This document shows positions 1 to 5,871 of a DNA stretch of 8,867 nucleotides, piece by piece. The stretch spans positions 1 through 8,867 of the forward strand of contig JAHRAW010000068.1 of the NCBI GenBank assembly GCA_020027415.1. Direction: 5' to 3'. The first letter of the stretch is position 1, and each line of letters begins with the position of its first letter. The stretch comes from Gammaproteobacteria bacterium (GTDB lineage Bacteria > Pseudomonadota > Gammaproteobacteria > Arenicellales > Poriferihabitantaceae). Under the pieces are notes generated by a model, which was not told where the DNA came from, searched no databases, and saw only the letters and a list, made by a program, of their open reading frames with translations. Position numbers and translations under genes: made by a program.

Positions 1-80
1 TTGATTGCATGGGCTATCCAGAAGGTTTGCAATCCGATGGCAAGGGGCATCAGGATTAATAGCATTTGCGTGGTGTCCAT
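1..80 (-). CDS. N-terminus of an unidentified protein (cut by the window edge)
   Basis: A minus-strand reading frame opens at an ATG at 78-80 and runs off the left edge of the window after about 26 codons. The visible peptide starts MDTTQMLLILMPLAIGLQTF and is strongly hydrophobic from residue 5, so it is either a signal anchor or the first membrane segment of a membrane protein. A GGAG sits about eight bases before the ATG, the clearest Shine-Dalgarno in the window, and an extended -10 promoter lies 33 bases further upstream. These signals, together with a terminator between it and the transporter gene, suggest an independent transcription unit. I do not recognise the protein, and too little is present to assign a family. 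Confidence 0.55.
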   Translation of the reverse strand, partial: MDTTQMLLILMPLAIGLQTFWIAHAI

Positions 81-112
81 TCGCGCGCTCCGGTTAGGGT
101 AATGAAGTTGCC

Positions 113-121
113 ATTGTAACA
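113..121 (-). promoter_or_regulatory. Candidate extended -10 promoter for the gene starting at 80
   Basis: On the minus strand this reads TGTTACAAT: a -10 hexamer TACAAT (five of six consensus positions) preceded by TG at the extended -10 position. No good -35 hexamer is visible 16-18 bases upstream, where a GGGGGGTTTTTT run lies, which is what one expects of an extended -10 promoter. It would give a short leader of roughly 25-30 nucleotides before the GGAG-preceded ATG at 80. Seen by eye only. Confidence 0.4.
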
Positions 122-157
122 GAAAAAACCCCCCGATGCAGTAGCAGGCGTAGCAAT

Positions 158-249
158 GCGGGAATCTCTCCACCGCCGTCAAAAAATCGCCCGGAGCGAT
201 TTTTCACGCAAGCTCCACGCAAGCAAGAATCTGACGAGGTTGCGGGAAT
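158..249. repeat. Short-repeat cluster in the intergenic region
   Basis: The 8-mer GCGGGAAT occurs at 158-165 and again in the same orientation at 242-249, bracketing the terminator hairpin. Inside lies CACGCAAGC twice, separated by two bases (205-213 and 216-224). On the minus strand the outer copies read ATTCCCGC, a sequence often seen in dispersed intergenic repeats of proteobacteria. That makes this a candidate copy of such an element, but no second full copy is present in the window and this cannot be settled here. Confidence 0.3.
182..204 (-). terminator. Symmetric hairpin terminator after the EamA gene
   Basis: A perfect 9-bp inverted repeat, AAAAATCGC / GCGATTTTT, flanks the 5-base loop CCGGA. 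On the minus strand the hairpin is followed by a T run (GCGATTTTTTGACG), the form of an intrinsic terminator for the ddl-EamA transcript, whose last stop codon lies about 60 bases upstream. The A-rich arm makes it potentially bidirectional. Only four stem pairs are G-C, so strength is uncertain. Confidence 0.55.
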
Positions 250-265
250 GACACAGCGGATAGGA

Positions 266-1147
266 CTACGGCAAGGGCGGCTGGGTTTGTTTGTATTCGC
301 GGCGCGCGATGAAAATGCCACTGCCCACCACCACGCCGGCGCCGAGCAAGGTCAGCGGAGACAGCACTTCACCGTATAACAAAAAGCCAATCAGCATCGC
401 CCACAGCAGAATAAAATAATTAAACGGCTGCAAGATCACCGCCGGCACCAACATCAACGCTTTGATTAATAACAGATGCCCGATAATGGAAGTAACGCTG
501 ATGAACAACAGCCACAGGATTTCCGCCACGCCCATCGGCTGCCAGAAAAACGGCGCGCTCACCAACGCGCCCAAGAAACCGAACACGCCGACATAAAGCA
601 ACGAGGTTTCCAACGAATCGTGACGCGAAACTTGACGCGTGAGGATGTTATACCACGCAAACATCAACGCCGCGCACAGCGCGATGGCCGCCGCCGATTG
701 GAACACGCCGCTGCCTGGGCGGAGGATGATTAAGGTGCCGAGGAAGCCGCAACACACCGCCAGCCAGCGCCGCCAGCCGACCGTTTCTTGCAACAGCGGT
801 ACCGACAGCGCGGTGACTAACAAGGGGAAGCACGCAAACAAGGTATGCATCTCGGCAAGCCCAAGAAATTGAATCGCATAGGCGAACACGATGATTTCTG
901 AGGACAGCAACAACCCGCGGGCAATTTGCAGCCACGCGCATTGGCTGCGAAACGCCGCTTTGACGCCGATGCGACGACCGGCAAACAGCAGCGCGAATAA
1001 GGCGAAAAAGAAAAATCGCACCGCGACAATCTGCGGCGCCGACAAGGTTTTCATTAGGTGCTTGGTCAACGCATCCTGCGAGGCGAAAAACAAGGTGGCG
1101 ATAACCAGCATGACGATTGCCTTGCTGGTCGGGTCCGCCCAGCGCAC
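266..1147 (-). CDS. EamA/DMT-superfamily membrane transporter
   Basis: This is a polytopic membrane protein of about 293 residues with roughly ten hydrophobic segments arranged as two similar halves, as in the drug/metabolite transporter (EamA, RhaT-like) families. The first segment (IVMLVIATLFFASQDALTK) and the C-terminal half with FNYFILLWAMLIGFLLYGEV fit EamA domains. The family exports or imports varied small metabolites; the substrate here cannot be told from sequence. The start is uncertain. The open frame extends to a TTG at 1255, inside ddl. Other candidates are a TTG at 1198, a GTG at 1147 and an ATG at 1111. The ATG has an AAGG eight bases upstream but would cut the first membrane segment in half. 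I chose the GTG because it keeps that segment and avoids the ddl overlap. It follows ddl on the same strand with no room for a promoter, so the two are probably co-transcribed, ending at the hairpin at 182-204. Confidence 0.85.
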   Translation of the reverse strand: MRWADPTSKAIVMLVIATLFFASQDALTKHLMKTLSAPQIVAVRFFFFALFALLFAGRRIGVKAAFRSQCAWLQIARGLLLSSEIIVFAYAIQFLGLAEMHTLFACFPLLVTALSVPLLQETVGWRRWLAVCCGFLGTLIILRPGSGVFQSAAAIALCAALMFAWYNILTRQVSRHDSLETSLLYVGVFGFLGALVSAPFFWQPMGVAEILWLLFISVTSIIGHLLLIKALMLVPAVILQPFNYFILLWAMLIGFLLYGEVLSPLTLLGAGVVVGSGIFIARREYKQTQPPLP

Positions 1148-1199
1148 CGCCAGACGCCGCCGAACGTTTGCCAAACGGGTGCCAGGGTTAAGTTTCAAG

Positions 1200-2378
1200 T
1201 TAAACGCTGCGTTGTAGCGCGGCTTTTGCGCGCTGGGTTTGCACCGCCAACTCAATCAAGCGGTCAATGAGTTCGGCGTATGGAACGCCGCTTGCCGCCC
1301 ACAACCGCGGATACATGCTGATGGGGGTGAAGCCGGGCATGGTGTTGATTTCATTCAGCGTCACCCGCCCGCTGGCGCGGCTTACGAAAAAATCCACCCG
1401 CGCCAAACCGGCGCCGTCAATTTCTTGGAACGCGGCGAGGGACAATTCGCGCACTTGCGCGGCGGCGGCGCGCGGAATGTTGGCTGGCACCACCAACTCG
1501 GATTGGTCGTCCAGGTATTTAGCGGCGTAGTCGTAAAACTCGGCGTGGGGAATAATCTCGCCGACCACCGAGGCTTGCGGGCGGTGCTGTTGTTGCGCTC
1601 CAAGCATGGCGTTGCCAAGCACCGCGCATTCCGCTTCCACACAATTTTCCATCGCTTGCTCAAGCAAGATTTTGTGGTCAAAGCGCAGCGCCAGTTCAAT
1701 CGCATTTTTTAATTGCGCCGGCGCGCGCACTTTGCTGATGCCGACGCTGGAGCCGAGGTTGGCGGGTTTGACGAACATCGGATAGCCGAGTTCGGCTTCG
1801 CCGCGCGCCATAAGCGCGGCGCGGGCGCCGGTATGTTGCCATTGTGACGCGCTGAGACCGATATACGCGGCTTGCGGTATACCGGCGAGTTGGAAAATTT
1901 TCTTCGCCAAGAGTTTGTCCATCGCCACCGCCGAAGCCGCCACCCCGCAACCGACATAAGGAATTCCCGCCATTTCCAAGACGCCTTGCAACGCGCCATC
2001 CTCGCCGAAAGTGCCATGCAACGCCGGAAAAATTACCTCCAACTGCGGCAACTGATGATGCGGCAACGGCGGCGAGTCGCGCAGCGTTCGCAAATTACCG
2101 TTTGGATGCAATGCCAACGTAACCGGCTCAACGCCACCGCCGCCGCGCGGCAACTTGCCCGCAGCAGCCGGTTGCACGGCGCCGTCGCTGAGCAAGGAAT
2201 CAAAATTATCGGCGAGATGCCACTGCCCGGCTTTGTCAATGCCGAGCAAACTGATGTTGTATTTATGGCGGTTGATGGCGCGCAAGATAGAACGCGCCGA
2301 GGTCACCGAAATTTCGTGTTCGCAAGAGCGCCCGCCAAATAGCAGCCCAAGGTTAATCGGTTTGGTGGGCGTAGCCAT
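1200..2378 (-). CDS. ddl: D-alanine--D-alanine ligase (DdlA-like)
   Basis: This cytoplasmic ATP-grasp enzyme joins two D-alanines, consuming ATP, for the peptidoglycan precursor. Family landmarks are in order: GLLFGGRSCEHEISVTSA at 11-28, HGTFGEDG at 121-128, the ATP-binding FVKPANLGSSVGISKV at 202-217, VEAECAVLGN at 247-256, the omega-loop FYDYAAKY at 281-288, ARVDFF near 326-331 and the metal-binding NEINTMPGFT at 342-351. The glutamate of HEIS (E22), a serine of GSSVG and the tyrosine of AKY (Y288) match the E15-S150-Y216 triad of E. coli DdlB, so D-Ala rather than D-lactate as second substrate is expected. At 392 aa it is somewhat longer than E. coli DdlA (364), partly through a Gly/Ala/Pro-rich stretch near 68-86. 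The C-terminal pattern resembles E. coli DdlA. The ATG at 2378 is the only start after an in-frame stop 24 bases upstream; no clear Shine-Dalgarno precedes it. It follows nuoN by 64 bases on the same strand, without metabolic relation to it. Confidence 0.96.
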   Translation of the reverse strand: MATPTKPINLGLLFGGRSCEHEISVTSARSILRAINRHKYNISLLGIDKAGQWHLADNFDSLLSDGAVQPAAAGKLPRGGGGVEPVTLALHPNGNLRTLRDSPPLPHHQLPQLEVIFPALHGTFGEDGALQGVLEMAGIPYVGCGVAASAVAMDKLLAKKIFQLAGIPQAAYIGLSASQWQHTGARAALMARGEAELGYPMFVKPANLGSSVGISKVRAPAQLKNAIELALRFDHKILLEQAMENCVEAECAVLGNAMLGAQQQHRPQASVVGEIIPHAEFYDYAAKYLDDQSELVVPANIPRAAAAQVRELSLAAFQEIDGAGLARVDFFVSRASGRVTLNEINTMPGFTPISMYPRLWAASGVPYAELIDRLIELAVQTQRAKAALQRSV

Positions 2379-2419
2379 GTCCGCGAGCGAGGAAGTCAGC
2401 GCCTACGATTAAATGTAAA

Positions 2420-2446
2420 TGCGAAGTGCTAAGTGCGAAGTGCTAA
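2420..2446. repeat. Tandem repeat, 14-bp period, spanning the nuoN stop codon
   Basis: The 13-mer TGCGAAGTGCTAA occurs at 2420-2432 and again at 2434-2446, one base apart, giving a 14-bp period. The second copy includes the nuoN stop codon (minus-strand TAG at 2443-2445). It lies in the 64-bp spacer between nuoN and ddl. I see no promoter or terminator signal in this spacer. Confidence 0.7.
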
Positions 2447-3948
2447 ACGGCAAAGCGGCGGATGACTTCATTGCAAATCGCAATCAAGTAGTGGATCCAC
2501 GGCAGCAACGCGATGATTGCCAGCACATTGCATGACAGCAATAGGATTGCCGCCGGGCTGACCGCGATATCGCCTTCCGTAATTGTAGTTGTAGTCTGCG
2601 CCGCAGTCGCCGGATCGGCACTCGGCGGTTGATCAAAATACACCAGTTTAATCACCCGTAAATAGTAGAACGCGCCGATTACCGCCAGCAACACCGCCAA
2701 CACCGCGACCCAAAGCAAACCGCTTTGCACCAACGCATGGATGACCGCGAGTTTGGCGAAGAAGCCGACGGTCGGCGGCAAACCGGCCATGGATAACATC
2801 AGTAGCAGCAGCAAAAACGCGAGCCAAGGGTTGCGTTTGCTCAGCCCTTTGAGGTCCGCCAACTGGTCGGCTTCGTATTCGGGGCGCGCTAACATCAGTA
2901 TCACACCGAAAGCGCCCAACCCCATCAGCGCGTAAATCAGCACATAAAACAGCGCCGCGCTGTAGCCGGGGGCGTTGCCGCTGGCGATGCCAAATAGGAA
3001 AAAGCCCATGTGCGCGACGGTTGAATACGCCAACATTCGTTTGAGGTTGCGCTGGGCGATGGCGATGATATTGCCGATTGCCACCGACAACAGCGCGAGC
3101 AGTATCAGCATTTGTTGCCATATGTCCGGCAGCGCGTTCAAGCCGCCGACGATCAATCGCATGGTGATGGCAAACGCGGCAATCTTGGGGGCGGCGCTGA
3201 GAAACGCGGTGGTTGAAGTCGGCGCGCCGTGATACACATCCGGCACCCACATATGAAACGGCGCTACGCCTAATTTGAACGCCAACGCCACCACGATGAA
3301 CACCACCGCCAAGGCGATGGCTGCCTGCGGTTGCGCGGCGGTGGCGGCATCGGCAGTTAGCACCGAACTGATAACTGAGAGTTGCAAACTGCCGGTGAAA
3401 CCATACAACAGCGACATGCCATACAGCAGCATGCTGGACGCCAACGCGCCTAATACAAAATACTTCATCGCCGCTTCGGTGGCGAGTCGGTCGTCGCGGT
3501 AATACGCAATCATCGCGTAGAGGCACAGCGACATTAACTCCAAGCCGAGGTATAAAGTCAGCAAGTGATTGGCGGACGCCATCACTAACATGCCGGTCAC
3601 CGCGAACAAGCCGAGCACATAATACTCGCTTTCAAAGATGCCGCGATGCCGATTGTATTGGCGACCATAAACGAACGCCGCGGCGGACAATACGCAGATG
3701 GCGATTTTCAGCAACTTCGCCATCGGGTCGGCAATGAACATATGATTGAAAGCCGAGCCGTTGGCGGCGGAAAAATCCAAGCCGTTTAGGAGCGCGGCGA
3801 TTACCAGCGCAACCAGACTGAGCCCGTAACAACGCGCGGCGCGGCGCGCTTGGTCGCCGTATACGCCCAACAGCAGAATCGCGCAAGCCGCCACCGCAAG
3901 AAAAATTTCCGCGCGCGCGGCGGCGGCATTCAGGGATGCAAAGTTCAT
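2443..3948 (-). CDS. nuoN: NADH-quinone oxidoreductase subunit N
   Basis: NuoN is one of three antiporter-like subunits of the complex I membrane arm, each thought to carry protons across the inner membrane. The 501-residue protein is hydrophobic throughout, about 14 membrane segments, close to the E. coli length of 485. Residues essential in the family are visible: E137 (LGLELMSLCLYAM), K225 (AFKLGVAPFHMWVPDVYHG), K255 (APKIAAF) and K399 (PPTVGFFAKL), matching E. coli E133, K217, K247 and K395. The MLAYSTVAHMGF motif is at 305-316. The frame is open upstream to 4278, but that part is antisense-like sequence inside nuoM. I chose the ATG at 3946-3948, which overlaps the nuoM stop by ATGA and gives a normal N-terminus. 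One oddity is a low-complexity loop at 440-460 (PPSADPATAAQTTTTITEGD) before the last membrane helix. It is the last nuo gene of the operon. Confidence 0.97.
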   Translation of the reverse strand: MNFASLNAAAARAEIFLAVAACAILLLGVYGDQARRAARCYGLSLVALVIAALLNGLDFSAANGSAFNHMFIADPMAKLLKIAICVLSAAAFVYGRQYNRHRGIFESEYYVLGLFAVTGMLVMASANHLLTLYLGLELMSLCLYAMIAYYRDDRLATEAAMKYFVLGALASSMLLYGMSLLYGFTGSLQLSVISSVLTADAATAAQPQAAIALAVVFIVVALAFKLGVAPFHMWVPDVYHGAPTSTTAFLSAAPKIAAFAITMRLIVGGLNALPDIWQQMLILLALLSVAIGNIIAIAQRNLKRMLAYSTVAHMGFFLFGIASGNAPGYSAALFYVLIYALMGLGAFGVILMLARPEYEADQLADLKGLSKRNPWLAFLLLLLMLSMAGLPPTVGFFAKLAVIHALVQSGLLWVAVLAVLLAVIGAFYYLRVIKLVYFDQPPSADPATAAQTTTTITEGDIAVSPAAILLLSCNVLAIIALLPWIHYLIAICNEVIRRFAV

Positions 3949-5471
3949 GGTAGTTTTGACACGGCGATGTGTTGCAGCAGATTGTCGGTGCTGGCATGCA
4001 TCACTTCTAACAGCGGATTGGGCCACACGCCGACCAACAGCACCAACGCCGCCAGCACCGCCAGCACCACGATTTCGCGCGGCTCCACATCCGCTAATGC
4101 GGCGACTTGTGGCGAGGCGACTTTGCCGTAGATGACCCGCTTGACCATCCATAAAGTATAGGCGGCGCCGAAAATCAGGGTTAGCGCGGCAACCGCAGCG
4201 AACCAAGCATTGGCTTGGAACGCGCCGAGGATGACTAAGAATTCGCCGACAAAACCGGAAGTGCCCGGCAACCCGCAATTTGCCATAGCGAACAACACCA
4301 TGAAGGTGGCGAAAACCGGCATCGGCGTCGCCAAGCCGCCGTAGGTTTCCAACATGCGGGAGTGCATGCGGTCATACAGCACGCCGACGCACAAAAACAA
4401 CGCGGCGGAGATCAAGCCGTGCGATATCATCTGCAACAGCGCCCCTTCCAAGCCGTACGGATTGAAGACGAACAGCCCCAAGGTCACAAAGCCCATGTGG
4501 GAAATGGACGAATACGCAATCAGTTTTTTCATATCGCGCTGCGCCAACGCCACCAACGCGATATACACCACCGCAATCAGCGACAACCCAATCATCATCC
4601 AGGCCAGTTCTTGGCTGGCGTCCGGGGTAATCGGCAGGTTGAAACGGATGAACCCGTAGCCGCCCATTTTTAACATGACCGCGGCAAGAATTACCGAGCC
4701 GCCGGTGGGCGCTTCCACATGCGCATCGGGCAACCAAGTATGCACTGGAAACATCGGCACCTTGACCGCAAACGCCGCGAAAAATGCGAGGAAGACCCAC
4801 ACCTGCGGGGTCAACGCCAGTTGCATCTGGTGATAGTCCAGAATGCGGAAACTGCCGCCGCTGAGGTGATACAGGTATAACAACGCGACCAACATCAACA
4901 GCGAACCCAGCAAGGTGTAGAGGAAAAATTTGATGGCCGCGTAGATGCGATTCGGTCCGCCCCACACGCCGATAATGAAGAACATCGGTATCAGCATCGC
5001 CTCCCAAAATACATAAAACAGCACCGCGTCCAGCGCAGCGAACACGCCAATCATCAGCCCTTCCATGATTAAAAAAGCGGCCATATACTGCGCCACGCGC
5101 GCGCGAATAACTTTCCAGCCGGCGATGACCACGAGCACGGTCAATAATGTTGTCAGTAGAATCAAGGGCATGGAGATGCCGTCCACGCCGAGCGAATAAT
5201 GAATGTTGAACGCGCGCACCCAAATATGGTGTTCGCCGAATTGCATGGCCGCGGTGTGCGTATCAAACTGGGTATACAGCGGCACGCTTAACACAAAAAC
5301 GGCGAGCGCAAAACCCAACGCAAGTCTGCGCACAGTGACAAGTCTGCGCACAGTGGCAAGTCTGCGCCCGGCGCTCTTGCCGGCGCAGTCGCCGATGCCC
5401 AACAGCAACACGCCGCCGAGAATCGGCAACCAGATTAATAGGCTTAGTAAATGCGCTTGCACTTGAATCAA
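3945..5471 (-). CDS. nuoM: NADH-quinone oxidoreductase subunit M
   Basis: NuoM is the middle antiporter-like proton channel of the complex I membrane arm. The frame gives 508 residues, as usual for the family (about 500). Conserved features are FYVFWEAMLIPMFF with E157, FAVKVPMFPVHTWLPDAH with K237, VMLKMGGYGF with K268, LIAYSSISHMGF at 317-328, H351 and GFVGEF with E410. These match E. coli E144, K234, K265, H348 and E407. The start is not ATG: the longest reading begins with TTG at 5471, directly after a TAA in the same frame, and a GTG three codons later (5462) is the alternative. Neither has a visible Shine-Dalgarno. Residues 38-50 contain a repeated TVRRL block from an 18-bp DNA repeat, in the loop after the first membrane segment. 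Its stop overlaps nuoN by ATGA. Unlike the other nuo genes here, it is separated from its upstream neighbour, by 400 bp. Confidence 0.97.
   Translation of the reverse strand: MIQVQAHLLSLLIWLPILGGVLLLGIGDCAGKSAGRRLATVRRLVTVRRLALGFALAVFVLSVPLYTQFDTHTAAMQFGEHHIWVRAFNIHYSLGVDGISMPLILLTTLLTVLVVIAGWKVIRARVAQYMAAFLIMEGLMIGVFAALDAVLFYVFWEAMLIPMFFIIGVWGGPNRIYAAIKFFLYTLLGSLLMLVALLYLYHLSGGSFRILDYHQMQLALTPQVWVFLAFFAAFAVKVPMFPVHTWLPDAHVEAPTGGSVILAAVMLKMGGYGFIRFNLPITPDASQELAWMMIGLSLIAVVYIALVALAQRDMKKLIAYSSISHMGFVTLGLFVFNPYGLEGALLQMISHGLISAALFLCVGVLYDRMHSRMLETYGGLATPMPVFATFMVLFAMANCGLPGTSGFVGEFLVILGAFQANAWFAAVAALTLIFGAAYTLWMVKRVIYGKVASPQVAALADVEPREIVVLAVLAALVLLVGVWPNPLLEVMHASTDNLLQHIAVSKLP
5321..5367. repeat. 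In-frame 18-bp tandem repeat inside nuoM
   Basis: The unit CAAGTCTGCGCACAGTGA is at 5321-5338, repeated with one change at 5339-5356, and followed by an 11-base partial copy to 5367: about 2.6 copies. Eighteen bases is six codons, so copy-number changes keep the nuoM frame. The encoded peptide is ATVRRLVTVRRLALG, a basic stretch just after membrane segment 1. Confidence 0.85.
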
Positions 5472-5531
5472 TTAATCGGCGGCGGTTGGCTTGGCTTTTG
5501 CTTTTGATTTTTGACGGCGGCTGCGGTTCAT
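5472..5531 (-). CDS. 19-residue basic leader-like frame ending at the nuoM start (doubtful)
   Basis: A short frame from the ATG at 5529-5531 encodes MNRSRRQKSKAKAKPTAAD and stops with TAA at 5472-5474, the base triplet just before the proposed TTG start of nuoM in the same frame. It is Lys/Arg rich and has no membrane segment. It could be a translational leader that delivers ribosomes to the nuoM start, which lacks its own Shine-Dalgarno, or chance. No homolog is known to me. Confidence 0.2.
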   Translation of the reverse strand: MNRSRRQKSKAKAKPTAAD

Positions 5532-5538
5532 AATGCGC

Positions 5539-5688
5539 TCATCGGTTGCAACGCGCACCGTCGTTGACCGCGTTTTTTGCCTTCGTTGCCATATTGCAAT
5601 TTATCCAGCACGCCGCGATGCTGCGTATCAAAAACGCGACCGGAACTATCGCCTCAGATAACATGGCAAGGAATTTTAGACGGTCCAT
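5539..5688 (-). CDS. Short hypothetical reading frame with a Shine-Dalgarno (doubtful)
   Basis: A 49-residue frame starts at an ATG at 5686-5688. A GGAG lies four bases upstream (5693-5696), a little close but the best ribosome site in the gap. The peptide begins MDRLKFLAMLSEAIVPVAFL, a moderately hydrophobic N-terminal stretch, followed by a polar basic tail. Its TGA overlaps an ATG that opens a four-codon frame, whose stop in turn overlaps the ATG of the next short frame. I do not recognise the protein. A second frame of the same strand (about 5531-5655) also reads like protein, so this stretch might instead be frameshifted gene remains. Confidence 0.25.
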   Translation of the reverse strand: MDRLKFLAMLSEAIVPVAFLIRSIAACWINCNMATKAKNAVNDGARCNR

Positions 5689-5698
5689 TTTGCTCCGC

Positions 5699-5869
5699 TT
5701 ATTCAAGGTACGGGGTTGCGGTAGCGGCGGAGACCGGGCGCGCACCGTGCGCGCATCGGAAAACACGCGGCGCGCGCACGGTTCGCCCGGCAAAGTTGGT
5801 TTGCGGTGTCGGCGCGCTATGCTTCTGCGCATGCGTTGCACCAAACATGCGTTTCACTGCGCACTTCAT
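5699..5869 (-). CDS. Short hypothetical reading frame after nuoL (doubtful)
   Basis: A 56-codon frame begins at an ATG three bases after the nuoL TAA and ends eleven bases before the next short frame's ATG. The peptide (starting MKCAVKRMFGATHAQKHSAP) is rich in Arg, Ala, Pro and Thr with no hydrophobic segment, and it runs straight through the GC-rich hairpin, so its composition may be just a by-product of that structure. No Shine-Dalgarno precedes it; translation would depend on re-initiation after nuoL. I do not recognise it and think a real protein is unlikely. Confidence 0.15.
   Translation of the reverse strand: MKCAVKRMFGATHAQKHSAPTPQTNFAGRTVRAPRVFRCAHGARPVSAATATPYLE
5734..5790. repeat. 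Large GC-rich inverted repeat (hairpin) in the nuoL-nuoM gap
   Basis: The arms 5734-5754 and 5772-5790 pair as CCGGGCG plus ACCGTGCGCGC with their complements, 18 base pairs interrupted only by a 3:1 bulge, around a 17-base loop. No T run follows on the minus strand, so it is not a standard intrinsic terminator. In the operon mRNA it would form a very stable stem-loop that could slow processing or exonuclease passage between nuoL and nuoM; that role is inference. Confidence 0.7.
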
Positions 5870-5871
5870 TG

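Larger units (their letters stand above)
5472..5871. other. 400-bp interruption between nuoL and nuoM without a recognised gene
   Basis: All other nuo junctions here are 4-base overlaps, but 400 bp separate the nuoL stop from the nuoM start. I find no known protein, tRNA or transposase. On the minus strand there are three short reading frames (5699-5869, 5539-5688, 5472-5531) arranged head to tail, and a GC-rich inverted repeat at 5734-5790. No convincing sigma70 promoter for nuoM was seen. The stretch could be an inserted repeat element, decayed gene remains, or an RNA structure. Confidence 0.6.

Noticed and set aside
94..321. 75-codon minus-strand frame across the EamA 3' end and intergenic region
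   Set aside because: It overlaps the transporter in another frame and reads through the terminator hairpin and repeats; Cys/Arg/Ser-rich and non-protein-like.
1148..1255. Upstream starts (TTG at 1198 and 1255) for the EamA transporter
   Set aside because: The residues before the GTG at 1147 are basic and unlike the family, the 1255 start lies inside ddl in another frame, and neither TTG has a ribosome site. Not excluded with certainty.
2648..3526. 292-codon minus-strand frame overlapping nuoN
   Set aside because: It is an out-of-frame reading of nuoN, very rich in Arg, with no membrane or family pattern.
3949..4278. N-terminal extension of nuoN of 110 codons
   Set aside because: This is an alternate frame within the nuoM C-terminal coding region. 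The ATG at 3948 gives the expected NuoN N-terminus and an ATGA junction.
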